DNA of 64,000 nt from assembly GCA_035934405.1 (NCBI GenBank), contig DASYXW010000012.1, positions 1 through 64,000 on the forward strand, written 5' to 3'. Positions 56,666 to 64,000 of this stretch are shown here, piece by piece (the stretch's first letter is position 1; every line of letters begins with the position of its first letter). The notes under the pieces were generated by a model. That model had not been told where the DNA came from. It worked only from the letters and a program-made list of their open reading frames with translations, and searched no databases. The translations under genes and the position numbers were made by a program. Source of the stretch: DASYXW01 sp035934405 (GTDB taxonomy: Bacteria > Acidobacteriota > Terriglobia > UBA7540).

Positions 56666-57697
56666 ATGCAACGGATCGCGGTAGATGCCATGGGTACCGA
56701 CGTGGCGCCGGGCCCCGAGGTGGAGGGCGCCATCCTCGCCGCCCGCGAAGGGTTAGCCGAGGTTGTGCTGGTAGGACCGGAGGACGTGCTGAAGCGGGAG
56801 TTGGCCCGCCGCCGGGACGCGCGTGGCCTACCCATTGAAATCGTGCAGGCCAGCGAAGTCATCACCATGGAGGACGCGGCGGCGAAAGCGTTTCGCCGCA
56901 AGCGCGACTCCTCCATGCGCGTGGCGGCCCGCTTGGTTCGGGACGGCAAGGCGGGCGGCTGCGTGAGCGCCGGGAACACCGGCGCGGTGATGACCACGGC
57001 GAAGATCGTTCTGGGCGCGCTCGCCGGGGTGGACCGGCCGGCGCTCGCCGCCGTTTTCCCCACCGCCAAGGGCAAGGCCGCGGTGCTGCTGGACGTCGGC
57101 GCCAACGTGGATTGCAAGCCGCATCACTTGGAGCAGTTCGCGGTGATGGGCGACATTTACTACCGGGTGATTTTTGGCGTCCAGAAGCCGCGAGTCGGAC
57201 TGCTTTCGATCGGCTCGGAAGATCATAAGGGCAATGAACTCACCAAGGAAGCCATGTCGCTGCTCAAACGGCTGCCGCTGAACTTCGTGGGCAACGTCGA
57301 GGGTCGCGACCTCTACAACTCCCGCGTCGAAGTGATCGTTTGCGACGGGTTTATCGGCAATGTGGCGCTCAAAATCAGCGAGGGCCTAGTGGAGGCCATC
57401 TCGAGCCTGTTGAAGCAGGCGCTTTCGAGCACGCTCTCTTCCAAGATTGGCTACGTCCTCTCCCGCAACGCGTTTCGGGATCTCAAGAAGCGAGTGGACT
57501 ATTCGGAGTACGGCGGCGCGCCACTGCTGGGCGTCAAGGGCGTTTGCCTGATCTGCCACGGCGGGTCGAACGCGAACGCCATCAAGAACGGCATCCGGGT
57601 AGCAGCGGAGTTCGCAGCGGGCGGAATCAACGAGAAAATCGAGAGCGAACTGGCCGTGAACCGTGGCCTGGCAGCCGAGAAGGTAAGATTAATGTAG
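56666..57697 (+). CDS. plsX: Phosphate acyltransferase PlsX
   Basis: A 343-residue PlsX. It converts acyl-ACP to acyl-phosphate, the first step of phospholipid synthesis in most bacteria, at the membrane surface. Family blocks are MQRIAVDAMGTDVAPGPEVE, GCVSAGNTGAVMTTAKIVLG, LLDVGANVDCKPHHLEQFA, VGLLSIGSEDHKGNELTKEA and CDGFIGNVALKISEGLVEAI. It is 104 bases after rpmF. The C-terminus is normal. Confidence 0.96.
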   Translation: MQRIAVDAMGTDVAPGPEVEGAILAAREGLAEVVLVGPEDVLKRELARRRDARGLPIEIVQASEVITMEDAAAKAFRRKRDSSMRVAARLVRDGKAGGCVSAGNTGAVMTTAKIVLGALAGVDRPALAAVFPTAKGKAAVLLDVGANVDCKPHHLEQFAVMGDIYYRVIFGVQKPRVGLLSIGSEDHKGNELTKEAMSLLKRLPLNFVGNVEGRDLYNSRVEVIVCDGFIGNVALKISEGLVEAISSLLKQALSSTLSSKIGYVLSRNAFRDLKKRVDYSEYGGAPLLGVKGVCLICHGGSNANAIKNGIRVAAEFAAGGINEKIESELAVNRGLAAEKVRLM

Positions 57698-58036
57698 CGT
57701 GCCCGAGATCATGGCGGTGATACGTCGAAAAAGCGATCTCGAGGAAAGAATCTGATAAGTTATTTGAAATCAGTATTTTATTGGACGCCTGGCAGGAAAT
57801 GGGTCGATTCTTGATATCTTGTTGAAATTAAATCGTGTACTTCAGTCTTGGCTCGGGGAACATCGCGAAAAGTTAAAACATCGAACGTTCGAAGTAGTAA
57901 TGTCTTTTAGAATCAGCAGATATCTTTGGAACGAACCGAAAAACGAACCGGAGATTCAAAAACGGGGCGGAAGCGGCCAGCGACGAACGAAACCGCAACA
58001 TCGGAATCGCGGCCTCAAATTGGCAACGGAGTTGAG
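57698..58036. other. AT-rich plsX-fabH spacer
   Basis: An unusually long, AT-rich spacer inside the operon. It holds the perfect 12-bp palindrome TCGAACGTTCGA (57881-57892) and GAACGAACCG-like short direct repeats. Open frames cross it, but none has a ribosome site or recognisable product. It may carry an internal promoter and an operator. Confidence 0.5.
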
Positions 58037-59017
58037 ATGCCTTCAGCGACTATTCTGGGCACAGGGGCGGCGCTGCCCGAGAAGATCGTCACCAACGCCG
58101 ACATGGAAAAGCTCGTGGACACCACCGACGAGTGGATCACCACCCGGACTGGGATTAAGGAGCGGCGTCAGGCGGCGCCGAGCGAGAGCACGTCCACGCT
58201 TTCGATTCAAGCGGCTCGCAAGGCGCTCGACATGGCGGGCATCACGCCGCAGGAACTCGACCTCATCATCTGCTCCACCATTTCGCCCGACATGCCGCTG
58301 CCCTCAACCGCCGCCTTCATCCAGACGGGTCTCGGCGCGCCCGCCTGTTGCGCCTTCGACCTTGCCGCCGCCTGCTCCGGGTTCCTTTTCGGCATGACGG
58401 TGGCCGAGCAGTACATCGCAACCGGCAAAGCGCGCTACGTGCTCGTGGTGGGCGCCGAGTTGCTCTCGCGCTATCTTGACTACAAGGATCGAGCCACGTG
58501 CGTCATCTTCGGCGACGGCGTCGCGGCGGGCGTGCTGGGCCCGGCCACGCCGCCCTCGGGAATCCTGGCCACGGAAATGCACACCGACGGCGCCTTCGCC
58601 AACCAGCTCTACATTCCCGCCGGCGGCACGCGGCGGCCGGCTTCCTGCGACACGGTCACGGGCCGCGAGCATTACATCAAGATGCGCGGCAACGAACTTT
58701 ACAAGGTGGCAGTGCGCAGCATGGAAGAAGTGTCGCGCCGGGTGCTTGAGAAGGCCGGGGTGGGCGCGGACCAGATTGACTTGTTCATCCCCCACCAAGC
58801 CAACCAGCGCATCACCGACGCGGTCCGCGAGCGCCTGGGCGTGAGTCCAGAGAAGGTCTATTCCAACATCGCTCGCATCGGGAACACGTCGTCGGCGTCG
58901 ATCCCGATCTGCCTGGACGAATGCGTCCGCAGCGGGCGGATCAAGAAGGGCGACCTGGTCCTGATGGCGGCCTTCGGCGCGGGCGTAACTTGGGGCGGCG
59001 TCCTAATGCGGTGGTGA
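58037..59017 (+). CDS. fabH: 3-oxoacyl-ACP synthase III
   Basis: A 326-residue KASIII. It condenses acetyl-CoA (or a branched starter) with malonyl-ACP to begin fatty-acid synthesis. The catalytic triad is present: Cys113 in LAAACSGFLFG, His in IPHQANQRI and Asn in RIGNTSSASIP. ATG 58037 follows CGGAG by 6 to 7 bases and gives MPSATILGTG, the family N-terminus; upstream reading adds 37 unrelated residues. Starter preference cannot be read here. Confidence 0.95.
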   Translation: MPSATILGTGAALPEKIVTNADMEKLVDTTDEWITTRTGIKERRQAAPSESTSTLSIQAARKALDMAGITPQELDLIICSTISPDMPLPSTAAFIQTGLGAPACCAFDLAAACSGFLFGMTVAEQYIATGKARYVLVVGAELLSRYLDYKDRATCVIFGDGVAAGVLGPATPPSGILATEMHTDGAFANQLYIPAGGTRRPASCDTVTGREHYIKMRGNELYKVAVRSMEEVSRRVLEKAGVGADQIDLFIPHQANQRITDAVRERLGVSPEKVYSNIARIGNTSSASIPICLDECVRSGRIKKGDLVLMAAFGAGVTWGGVLMRW

Positions 59018-59021
59018 GAAA

Positions 59022-59150
59022 GCAGGATTCAGGAGACAGAAGTCAGGAGGCCAAAGACAGAGAATTGAGTGATTAGGTGATTGAAAAAAGGAAAATGCGG
59101 CCTTTCTAATGATTCAATGGCCCGATGACTCAATGGCTCAATTCTCTAAG
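59022..59150. repeat. STRR-like tract between fabH and fabD
   Basis: GTCAGGAG-type units (59024-59052) are followed by ATTGAGTGATTAGGTGATTG and, inverted, GATGACTCAATGGCTCAAT. The tract provides the first codons of fabD. Confidence 0.85.
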
Positions 59151-60101
59151 ACCGCCTTCATCTTTCCCGGCCAGGGGTCGCAGTACCCCGGCATGGGCCG
59201 CGAGCTTGCCGAACGCTTCCCTGCGGCGCGCCAGGTTTTTGACCAAGCCGACCGCGCGCTTGGTTTCTCTCTGTCGAAGCTTTGCTTCGAGGGCCCGGCG
59301 GAAGAGTTGCAGCTTACGGCGAACACCCAGCCGGCGATTCTGGCCGTTTCAGTGGCAGCGGCCGCGGTCTTGCGCGGGCGAGGCGTGCGGCGGGACTACG
59401 TTGCCGGGCACAGCCTGGGCGAATACTCGGCGCTGGTGGCCGCGGGAGCCATCAGGCTGGGCGACGCCCTGCGTCTCGTCCGCAAGCGCGGCGAGTACAT
59501 GCAGGAAGCCGTGCCCGTCGGCGCGGGCGCGATGGCGGCGCTGCTGGGGATGAACTTTGCCGCTCTCGAAGACGTTTGCCGCGCGGCGGCTGAAAGGGAA
59601 GTGGTCTCACCTGCCAACATTAACTCGCCGGGACAAGTGGTGATTGCGGGCAACGCGGCTGCGGTCGGGCGCGCCGTCGAACTGGCCAAGCAGCGCGGCG
59701 CCAAGCGCGCCATCATGCTGAATGTGAGCGCTCCGTTCCATTGCGCGCTCATGCAGCCCGCGGCGGACCGCCTGGCGCGCGACCTCGACGCTCTTGAAAT
59801 TGCCGACCCAGAGGTTCCGCTCGTGAACAACGTTGACGCGAAACTGGTGCGCACCGCCGAAACCGTCCGCGATGGCTTGAAGCGCCAGGTGACGGCGCCG
59901 GTTCGCTGGGAACAGTCCATGCAGGCGCTGCGGCCAGAAGGCGTCCAACTGTTTGTCGAGGTCGGTCCCGGCAAGGTCTTGTCCGGCCTGATGCGGCAGA
60001 TCGATCGCGAGGCGGAATGCCTGCACGTGGAAGATATGGCGTCGCTGCAGGAAGTGTTGGCGCGGCTTTCGCCGCAGGAGTTAGAAGTCGCGAAGCATTG
60101 A
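59133..60101 (+). CDS. fabD: Malonyl-CoA:ACP transacylase
   Basis: A 322-residue transacylase that loads malonyl groups onto ACP. It has TAFIFPGQGSQYPGMGRELA at the N-terminus, GHSLGEYSAL with catalytic Ser94, the histidine in NVSAPFHCALMQPAADRL, and a C-terminal LFVEVGPGKVLSGLMRQ. Two ATGs compete: 59109, giving a repeat-encoded MIQWPDDS extension, and 59133 (MAQFSKTAF). I prefer 59133 because the extension is written in tract sequence, but neither has a clear ribosome site. Confidence 0.94.
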   Translation: MAQFSKTAFIFPGQGSQYPGMGRELAERFPAARQVFDQADRALGFSLSKLCFEGPAEELQLTANTQPAILAVSVAAAAVLRGRGVRRDYVAGHSLGEYSALVAAGAIRLGDALRLVRKRGEYMQEAVPVGAGAMAALLGMNFAALEDVCRAAAEREVVSPANINSPGQVVIAGNAAAVGRAVELAKQRGAKRAIMLNVSAPFHCALMQPAADRLARDLDALEIADPEVPLVNNVDAKLVRTAETVRDGLKRQVTAPVRWEQSMQALRPEGVQLFVEVGPGKVLSGLMRQIDREAECLHVEDMASLQEVLARLSPQELEVAKH

Positions 60102-60196
60102 GCCATCTCGTCATCGGGCCATTCAGTCATTGAAGAAACGCGTCCGCGATGCTAAATGGCTCGATGACTCAATCACTCAATGAGTCAATTCCTCAT
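60098..60196. repeat. STRR-like tract between fabD and fabG
   Basis: ATTGAGCCATCTCGTCATCG and, inverted, GATGACTCAATCACTCAATG fill the junction. It runs into the first codons of fabG (MSQFLM). Confidence 0.85.
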
Positions 60197-60938
60197 GGAT
60201 TTCACAGGCAGAGCGGTGCTCGTCACCGGGGCATCGCAGGGAATTGGGCGGGCCTGTGCCATCGCTCTAGCTGAGGCGGGCGCCGACGTGGCGCTTGGCA
60301 GCCGCAATCAGGAGAAGCTCGGCGTCGTAGCGAAGGAGATCGAAGCGCTGGGCCGGAAAGCCCTGGCGTTGAGCCTCGACGTTTCGAGTTCCGCGTCCGT
60401 GCAGGCGGCCGTGAAGCAGGCGCTCGAAGCTCTGGGCAAAATCGACATCCTGGTGAACAACGCCGGCATCACCAAGGACAATCTGCTGCTGCGCATGAAG
60501 CCAGAGGACTGGGATGTGGTGCTGCGCACCAACCTCGACGGCGCCTACCACATGATCCGGGCCGTCCTGCCCGGCATGGTGCGGCAGCGTTACGGACGGA
60601 TCATCAATATCACGTCGGTCGTCGCGCAAGCCGGAAACTCAGGGCAGGCGAACTATGTCGCGTCAAAGGCGGGCCTCATCGGACTCACCAAGGCGGTGGC
60701 GGCGGAGGTAGCCAGCCGCTCGATTACGGTGAACGCCGTCGCGCCGGGATTCATTTCGACCGCCATGACCGAGAAGCTTTCCGGCGACATCAAGAACAAG
60801 CTCTTGAGCATCGTGCCGCTGGGCCGCATGGGCACGGACCGCGACGTGGCCGCCGCGGTGCGATTCCTGGCCTCGGACGAAGCGAGCTACATCACCGGCC
60901 ATGTGCTCAACGTCAACGGTGGGATGCTTATGGCGTGA
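60180..60938 (+). CDS. fabG: 3-oxoacyl-ACP reductase
   Basis: A 252-residue short-chain dehydrogenase, NADPH-dependent reductase of the fatty-acid cycle. The cofactor motif is VTGASQGIGRACAIALAEAG, then NNAGITKDNLLLRM, the catalytic Ser in INITSVVAQAGNSGQANY, and the Tyr/Lys pair in NYVASKAGLIGLTKAVAAEV. The C-terminus GHVLNVNGGMLMA is typical. A second possible start is ATG 60195 (MDFTGRAV), because the first five codons lie in the repeat tract. Confidence 0.95.
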   Translation: MSQFLMDFTGRAVLVTGASQGIGRACAIALAEAGADVALGSRNQEKLGVVAKEIEALGRKALALSLDVSSSASVQAAVKQALEALGKIDILVNNAGITKDNLLLRMKPEDWDVVLRTNLDGAYHMIRAVLPGMVRQRYGRIINITSVVAQAGNSGQANYVASKAGLIGLTKAVAAEVASRSITVNAVAPGFISTAMTEKLSGDIKNKLLSIVPLGRMGTDRDVAAAVRFLASDEASYITGHVLNVNGGMLMA

Positions 60939-60957
60939 AGACGGCATGCCAGCTACC

Positions 60958-60991
60958 GCGCTTGTCACTCTTCACTCGTCACTGCTACAAT
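60958..60991 (+). promoter_or_regulatory. STRR tract that forms a possible acpP promoter
   Basis: CTTGTCACTCTTCACTCGTC-type repeats contain TTGTCA (60962-60967), followed after 18 bases by TACAAT (60986-60991). This would give acpP, which needs high expression, its own start point. Confidence 0.5.
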
Positions 60992-61024
60992 GGCTTGCCT
61001 TGAGTCACAGAGGAGGATGGACGG

Positions 61025-61273
61025 ATGGCTTCTATTGAAGAGAAGGTCAAGCAGATTATTGTGGAGCAGCTCGGGGTGGACGAAGCCGAGGTCACGCCAA
61101 CGGCGCACTTCATTGACGACCTGGGAGCGGACTCCCTGGACATCGTGGAACTGGTGATGACGTTCGAAGAGGCTTTCGAAATCGAGATCCCCGACGAGGA
61201 AGCGGAAAAGATTCAGACGGTGAAAGATGCGATCGATTATATCCAGGCGCATGCCAAGGGCTCGAAAAACTGA
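61025..61273 (+). CDS. acpP: Acyl carrier protein
   Basis: An 82-residue ACP, acidic and helical. The phosphopantetheine site is Ser37 in IDDLGADSLDIVELVMTFEE. The start at 61025 is preceded by GAGGAGGATGG, a strong ribosome site. It carries acyl chains for FabD, FabH, FabF, FabG and PlsX, all encoded in this operon. Confidence 0.97.
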   Translation: MASIEEKVKQIIVEQLGVDEAEVTPTAHFIDDLGADSLDIVELVMTFEEAFEIEIPDEEAEKIQTVKDAIDYIQAHAKGSKN

Positions 61274-61309
61274 GAGTGCCCCGGAAGGCCGGCGGAGGAG
61301 GAAGCTAGC

Positions 61310-62551
61310 TTGGCGCGCAGAGTCGTCGTGACGGGCGTGGGACTGATCAGCGCCCTCGGCGTCGGCACGGAAGAAACCTGGAAAAACGCGCTCGCGGGGC
61401 GGAGCGGCGTGGCCCGCATCACGCGCTTTGATACCACCGGTTTTTCCACCACCATCGCGGCGGAAGTGAAGGGTTTTGACCCTCTTCAGTTCGTGGAGAA
61501 GAAGGAACTGAAGAAGATGGGCCGCTTCATCCAGTTTGCGCTGGCGGCCACACAGTTTGCCATGCAGCAGTCCGGCCTGGAGATTACGGCCGGCGTGGCC
61601 GACCGGGCGGGCGTTTTCATCGGCTCCGGCATTGGCGGGTTCGACGTCATCGAGCGCGAGCACATGGCCTTCCTCGAAGGCGGATCGCGCCGCATTTCTC
61701 CGTTCTTCATTCCCGCCACCATCGTCAACCTGGCCGCGGGTTTTGTTTCGATTCGCTGGGGCGCGCGCGGCCCCAACTCCGCCACTTGCACCGCCTGCTC
61801 GGCGAGCGCCCATGCGATAGGCGATTCCTTCCGGCTCATCGCCCGCGGCGACGCCGACGTGATGATTTGCGGCGGCACGGAAGCCGCCATTACGCCCATG
61901 GGCGTGGGCGGATTCGCGGCCATGCGCGCGCTTTCCACGCGCAACGACCAACCGGAACGTGCCAGCCGTCCCTTTGACCGCGACCGCGACGGCTTTGTGG
62001 TGGGCGAGGGCGCGGGAATCCTGATTCTCGAGGAACTCGGCTTCGCGGTCGAGCGCGGCGCGCCTATTCTGGCGGAACTCGTCGGCTATGGCATGTCCGG
62101 CGACGCCTATCACATCACGGCGCCCGACGAGGATGCCGGCGGCCAAAGCCGGGTGATGCGCAACGCGCTTGCCGACGCCAGCGTGCGACCCGAACAAGTG
62201 CAGTACGTCAACGCGCATGGAACGTCGACGGCGTATAACGACCGGCTGGAGACGATGGCCATCAAGAACGTCTTTGGCGAACACGCGCGCCGGCTCTCCG
62301 TAAGCTCGACCAAGTCCATGACCGGTCATCTGCTGGGCGGCGCCGGAGGTCTGGAAGCGGCATTCACGGCGCTCGCCCTCCGCCACCAGGTCGCGCCGCC
62401 GACCATCAACTACGAGACCCCGGACCCGGACTGCGACCTCGACTACGTTCCGAACCAGGCGCGCGAAATGCCGATCGAGTACGCGCTCTCAAACTCGTTC
62501 GGCTTCGGCGGGACGAACGCGGCCTTGCTGTTTAAGAGATTTAGTCCTTAG
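61310..62551 (+). CDS. fabF: 3-oxoacyl-ACP synthase II
   Basis: A 413-residue KASII that elongates acyl-ACP. The catalytic Cys163 lies in SATCTACSASAHAIGDSFRL, and the two histidines are in VNAHGTSTAYND and SMTGHLLGGAGGLEAAF. The start is TTG 61310, 8 bases after GGAGGAGG, and gives RRVVVTGVGLISALGVGTEE, the family N-terminus. It is only 36 bases after acpP, the one tract-free junction in this part of the operon. The last residues (FSP) run into repeat sequence. Confidence 0.95.
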   Translation: MARRVVVTGVGLISALGVGTEETWKNALAGRSGVARITRFDTTGFSTTIAAEVKGFDPLQFVEKKELKKMGRFIQFALAATQFAMQQSGLEITAGVADRAGVFIGSGIGGFDVIEREHMAFLEGGSRRISPFFIPATIVNLAAGFVSIRWGARGPNSATCTACSASAHAIGDSFRLIARGDADVMICGGTEAAITPMGVGGFAAMRALSTRNDQPERASRPFDRDRDGFVVGEGAGILILEELGFAVERGAPILAELVGYGMSGDAYHITAPDEDAGGQSRVMRNALADASVRPEQVQYVNAHGTSTAYNDRLETMAIKNVFGEHARRLSVSSTKSMTGHLLGGAGGLEAAFTALALRHQVAPPTINYETPDPDCDLDYVPNQAREMPIEYALSNSFGFGGTNAALLFKRFSP

Positions 62552-62695
62552 TCCTTTGCCCCTTGTCATTGGTCTTTGGTCATTGTCCCGTATCCCTGCC
62601 ATCGCTGACAAGAAAGGGCAATCAGGACAGATCACGAATGAGAAGGGACTAAGGACCAAGGACAAGGGACTAAGGACTACCGAAAACGGAGACGT
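62538..62695. repeat. STRR-like tract between fabF and etfB
   Basis: TTAGTCCTTAGTCCTTTGCC and GTCATTGGTCTTTGGTCATT on one side, and the inverted GGACAAGGGACTAAGGACTA near 62660-62680 on the other. The two halves are roughly complementary. Confidence 0.85.
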
Positions 62696-62704
62696 TTCCC
62701 TGCG

Positions 62705-63484
62705 ATGAAAATTGTCGTCTGCCTCAAACAAGTGCCCGCTCGCGATTCCTTGCTGCGGCTGAATCCGGCCGGGACGTGGATTCAGGAAACCGACATCAGC
62801 TTCGAGATTAACGAGCCCGACATCTACGCGCTTGAAGAAGCCCTGCGCCTTAAAGAGAAACACGGCGGCGAAGTAGTGATCTGTACGCTGGGTCCAGCGC
62901 GCGCCGCGCAGGCGATCAAGGAAGCTCTGGCCAAGGGCGCCGACCGCGCCCTGCATCTCGATGCGCCGGAGTTCGCGGGTCTTGACGCTTACGGCATGGC
63001 GCGAGCCATGTCGCGCGCCATCCAGAAAGAAAGCCCGGACCTCGTCGTCACCGGTCTGCAGTCCGACGACTTTGGCTTTGCCCAGACCGGCGTGATCCTG
63101 GCCGAAATGCTGGGTCTCGCGCACTCCACCATCATCATGGAGATTCAGGTCAACGGGCAGGCGCTCCGGGTGAAGCGCGAGCTTGAAGCCGGATACTTCC
63201 AATGGATTGAGATGCCGCTGCCGGCCCTGCTCGCCATTCAGTCGGGCATCAACAAGCCTCGCTACGCCACGCTCAAGGGCATCATGGCGGCGAAGTCAAA
63301 GCCGATTCAGAAATTCGCGCCGGCGGACCTGGGACTGGCCCCGGAGGATCTCAAGCCGCGCCAGAAGATTTCGAAGGTCTACGTGCCGGTGAAACGCGCG
63401 CACACGGAGTTTTTTGAGGGGAGTCCGAAAGAGATCGCCGCGAAACTTGCGGACAAGCTGAAGAACGAAGCGCGAGCGTTGTAA
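62705..63484 (+). CDS. etfB: Electron transfer flavoprotein beta subunit
   Basis: A 259-residue ETF beta subunit, which binds AMP and with EtfA accepts electrons from acyl-CoA dehydrogenases. The N-terminus MKIVVCLKQVPARDSLLRLN and the block SFEINEPDIYALEEALRLKE are typical; the later VTGLQSDDFGFAQTGVILAE and IEMPLPALLAIQSGINKPRY are the ETF beta signature. It follows fabF by 153 bases in the same direction and is followed by etfA. Its likely partner here is FadE at 14.7 kb. Confidence 0.95.
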   Translation: MKIVVCLKQVPARDSLLRLNPAGTWIQETDISFEINEPDIYALEEALRLKEKHGGEVVICTLGPARAAQAIKEALAKGADRALHLDAPEFAGLDAYGMARAMSRAIQKESPDLVVTGLQSDDFGFAQTGVILAEMLGLAHSTIIMEIQVNGQALRVKRELEAGYFQWIEMPLPALLAIQSGINKPRYATLKGIMAAKSKPIQKFAPADLGLAPEDLKPRQKISKVYVPVKRAHTEFFEGSPKEIAAKLADKLKNEARAL

Positions 63485-63586
63485 GAATTAGCTCATTGAA
63501 CCATTGAGTCATCGGGTCATTGAACGCTCGACAGCGGAGTGCTCTTGCTGAAAACTGAAAACCGACAACTGATAACTAATTATTGA
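63484..63586. repeat. STRR-like tracts between etfB and etfA
   Basis: Two classes in series: CTCATTGAACCATTGAGTCA (from 63491) and AAAACTGAAAACCGACAACT (from 63550). They reach the etfA start codon. Confidence 0.85.
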
Positions 63587-63587
63587 T

Positions 63588-64000
63588 ATGAACGAAATCC
63601 TCGTTTTCGCAGAGCACCAGGGCGGCAAACTCGCGCGGCCAACGTGGGAAGCGCTGGCCGCAGGACAGCGGCTGGCTGCCGATACCGGCGGCACGGTCTC
63701 GGCCGCAATTCTCGGTGAGAACATCGGCGCGCCGGCCTCGGAGCTGGCGGGGGTGGCGCTTGCCGAAGTTGTCACCGTCGACTCCCCGCAGCTTCGCGAC
63801 TACACACCGGACGGGTACGCGCTCGCACTCGGCCAGGTGATTGCCGAGCGTCGGCCGCAATACTGCGTCTTCAGCCACACCTACCAGGTGCGCGATTTCG
63901 CCCCCAAGCTCGCCGCTTTGGCGAACGCCGGTCTCGTCAGCGATTGCCTCGGCTATCGCAGCGAAGGCGGGCGGCTGGTGTTCGTTCGCCAGGCGTTTCA
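63588..64000 (+). CDS. etfA: Electron transfer flavoprotein alpha subunit (3' partial)
   Basis: The window ends inside this gene after 137 codons. The visible N-terminal domain begins MNEILVFAEHQGGKLARPTW and continues ALAAGQRLAADTGGTVSAAI and YCVFSHTYQVRDFAPKLAAL, as in EtfA/FixB. The FAD-binding C-terminal domain lies beyond the window. The ATG at 63588 follows repeat sequence and no ribosome site is clear. It pairs with etfB directly upstream. Confidence 0.92.
   Translation, partial: MNEILVFAEHQGGKLARPTWEALAAGQRLAADTGGTVSAAILGENIGAPASELAGVALAEVVTVDSPQLRDYTPDGYALALGQVIAERRPQYCVFSHTYQVRDFAPKLAALANAGLVSDCLGYRSEGGRLVFVRQAF

Noticed and set aside
57819..58397. Small gene overlapping the fabH start
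   Set aside because: It overlaps fabH coding sequence in another frame and has no ribosome site or domain.
58037..62551. Polyketide-type biosynthetic cluster suggested by KAS and transacylase genes
   Set aside because: Gene order yceD-rpmF-plsX-fabH-fabD-fabG-acpP-fabF is the primary fatty-acid operon; there are no modular or tailoring enzymes.

Overview
The window is about 64 kb of GC-rich bacterial chromosome packed with ordinary housekeeping genes. Several traits together suggest an acidobacterium, probably of the Terriglobia/Korobacter type: large secreted proteins with SBBP, FG-GAP and Hydin-like repeats, a PEP-CTERM-type TPR lipoprotein, a CadC-like winged-helix/TPR regulator, long lipoproteins opening with Ig-like domains, frequent TTG/GTG starts, and intergenic spacers full of short repeats. 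This placement is inference; the window has no rRNA or tRNA gene.

Layout. 1-9.4 kb: the end of a methylmalonyl-CoA mutase large subunit, a beta-CASP metallo-hydrolase, then a leftward block (HD-domain protein, purM, DinB-like protein, lepB, purF, a MocA-like nucleotidyltransferase, xdhC). 9.5-17.1 kb: a lipoprotein and a beta-oxidation set in fadN-fadA-fadE order, with a small coiled-coil gene between fadA and fadE. 17.2-22.1 kb: a secreted mutarotase-like protein, a decayed IS481-like insertion sequence carrying a 110-bp MITE in its end, an M48 protease, a Tat-exported sulfite oxidase and a small gene with its own promoter and terminator. 22.5-38.7 kb: a regulator, surface proteins, a TPR lipoprotein, an AhpD-like protein, an M13 protease, a membrane glycosyltransferase and a DUF885 hydrolase. 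38.8-45.6 kb: a Cu/Ag-type RND efflux operon led by a Cys/His-rich secreted protein. 45.7-55.3 kb: a 1081-residue BNR-repeat protein, an FHA-GAF-sigma54 activator and a 1298-residue SBBP/Hydin-repeat protein. 55.6-64 kb: the fatty-acid operon yceD-rpmF-plsX-fabH-fabD-fabG-acpP-fabF followed by etfB-etfA.

The metabolic themes fit together. Fatty acids are made by the fab operon, degraded by fadNAE, FadE electrons would go to the ETF encoded after fabF, and odd-chain/branched products would enter through methylmalonyl-CoA mutase.

The most unusual content is the repeats. Degenerate short tandem repeats (units of about 7-9 nt such as TCATTGA, GTCAGGA, GTGACAA and ACTCATA) fill many gene junctions, form some gene ends and starts, and appear in frame inside at least two proteins. 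They resemble the STRR sequences known from filamentous cyanobacteria. Alongside them are several palindromic REP/MITE families, including one MITE with perfect 18-bp terminal repeats and a 9-bp target duplication, and a REP-bearing 33-nt unit tandemly repeated in frame inside a regulator gene. This invasive repeat system is the best candidate here for something under-described.
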